From Henricia sp. BOLD:AAB3569 (taxonomy: Eukaryota; Echinodermata; Asteroidea; Spinulosida; Echinasteridae), in assembly GCA_037783545.1 (NCBI GenBank), contig JBBELK010000375.1, positions 310,001 to 374,000 on the forward strand: a DNA stretch of 64,000 nt, read 5' to 3'. The position numbers and the translations under genes were made by a program. Below the pieces are notes generated by a model, which did not search any database, was not told where the DNA came from, and was given only the letters and a program-made list of their open reading frames with translations. Positions 63,677 to 64,000 of the stretch are shown in pieces (positions within the stretch are counted from its first letter, which is position 1; each line of letters starts with the position of its first letter).

Positions 63677-64000
63677 ATGTATGCGAGTTGCACTTTAGTG
63701 TCTTTAGTTTCTTGCGTATTCTTTTCTTCTAATTTTGAGTGCTCCCGGAGACAGAAAAACAGGAAATGTCTCTAAAAATTTGAAGATATTTTTAAATTGC
63801 ACGTTCACTTAAAAGTCTCCAGAGAGTTAACGCTCACCATGCAGACAAACTAAAATTGCAGTAGCTCCAAAGCCCCTGTGCAACAGAGCAGAAAACATAG
63901 TGCCGCTGACCCGTGTGTCCGTAAGATTTTCCTTTTTTCATCCACAAGAACTTTGGCGAAGAATCGAAGAAGAAAAAAAATTGACAGTCAAATCTTGGGA
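63677..64000. other. No gene recognised
   Basis: The end of the window shows no repeat family or exon I can support. Confidence 0.35.

Overview
This 64 kb window reads as non-coding, repeat-saturated DNA from an animal nuclear genome, most likely a marine invertebrate deuterostome and perhaps an echinoderm such as a sea star. That placement is inference. It rests on many tRNA-derived SINEs with (ATT)n-type tails, dense small inverted-repeat transposons, foldback-like elements, interrupted coding segments with GT/AG splice sites, and frequent self-complementary words such as TACATGTA and TAGGCCTA. No bacterial-type genes, operons, rRNA or CRISPR arrays are visible. Nearly all open frames over 60 codons are chance frames lying in repeats. 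I found no convincing complete host gene.

Layout. 0-8.7 kb: an inverted pair of a ~280 bp repeat (fam-A), a tandem pair of a ~400-700 bp repeat (fam-B), a SINE at 4.5 kb, a 187 bp MITE at 6.1 kb and a tRNA-like sequence at 7.2 kb. 8.745-13.713 kb: a 4.97 kb CACTA-like (EnSpm/CMC-type) DNA transposon inserted in the tRNA-like head of a SINE. It carries four spliceable minus-strand exons whose first two read as a SAM domain broken by one stop. 14.5-21.5 kb: TTAA-flanked MITEs, three fam-C elements built of TTCGCCC repeats, a tRNA-like sequence between 13 bp direct repeats, and a 480 bp palindrome. 22.135-27.360 kb: a second CACTA-like element (5.23 kb) inserted in a small palindromic MITE. It carries three phase-compatible minus-strand exons resembling the C-terminal part of SAMD3-like uncharacterised proteins.

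29-34.5 kb: nested fam-B/fam-C copies, a SINE whose internal segment has expanded into an 11-unit minisatellite (32.36-33.54 kb), and a 190 bp CACTA-like miniature. 38.4-41 kb: several MITEs, then a zone of GTTAACAGATCTGTTAAC-type repeats. 41.1-45.9 kb: a three-level nest. A 4.1 kb giant inverted-repeat element, with arms studded with AAAATGGCGGCC boxes and a decayed Ty3/Gypsy-type integrase fragment in its middle, sits inside a TTAA palindrome, which sits between inverted arms of a further element. 46-64 kb: more fam-A, fam-B, fam-N and fam-V copies, two SINEs, three elements with clear TTAA or TAA target duplications, a hAT-like miniature, and several non-repeat islands that could be regulatory DNA.

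The strongest result is that two CACTA-like elements with different terminal motifs each carry exons of what looks like the same kind of SAM/SAMD3-like protein (N-terminal part in one, C-terminal part in the other). Splice phases agree at every junction. The homology call is made from memory of the family and needs a search to confirm it.
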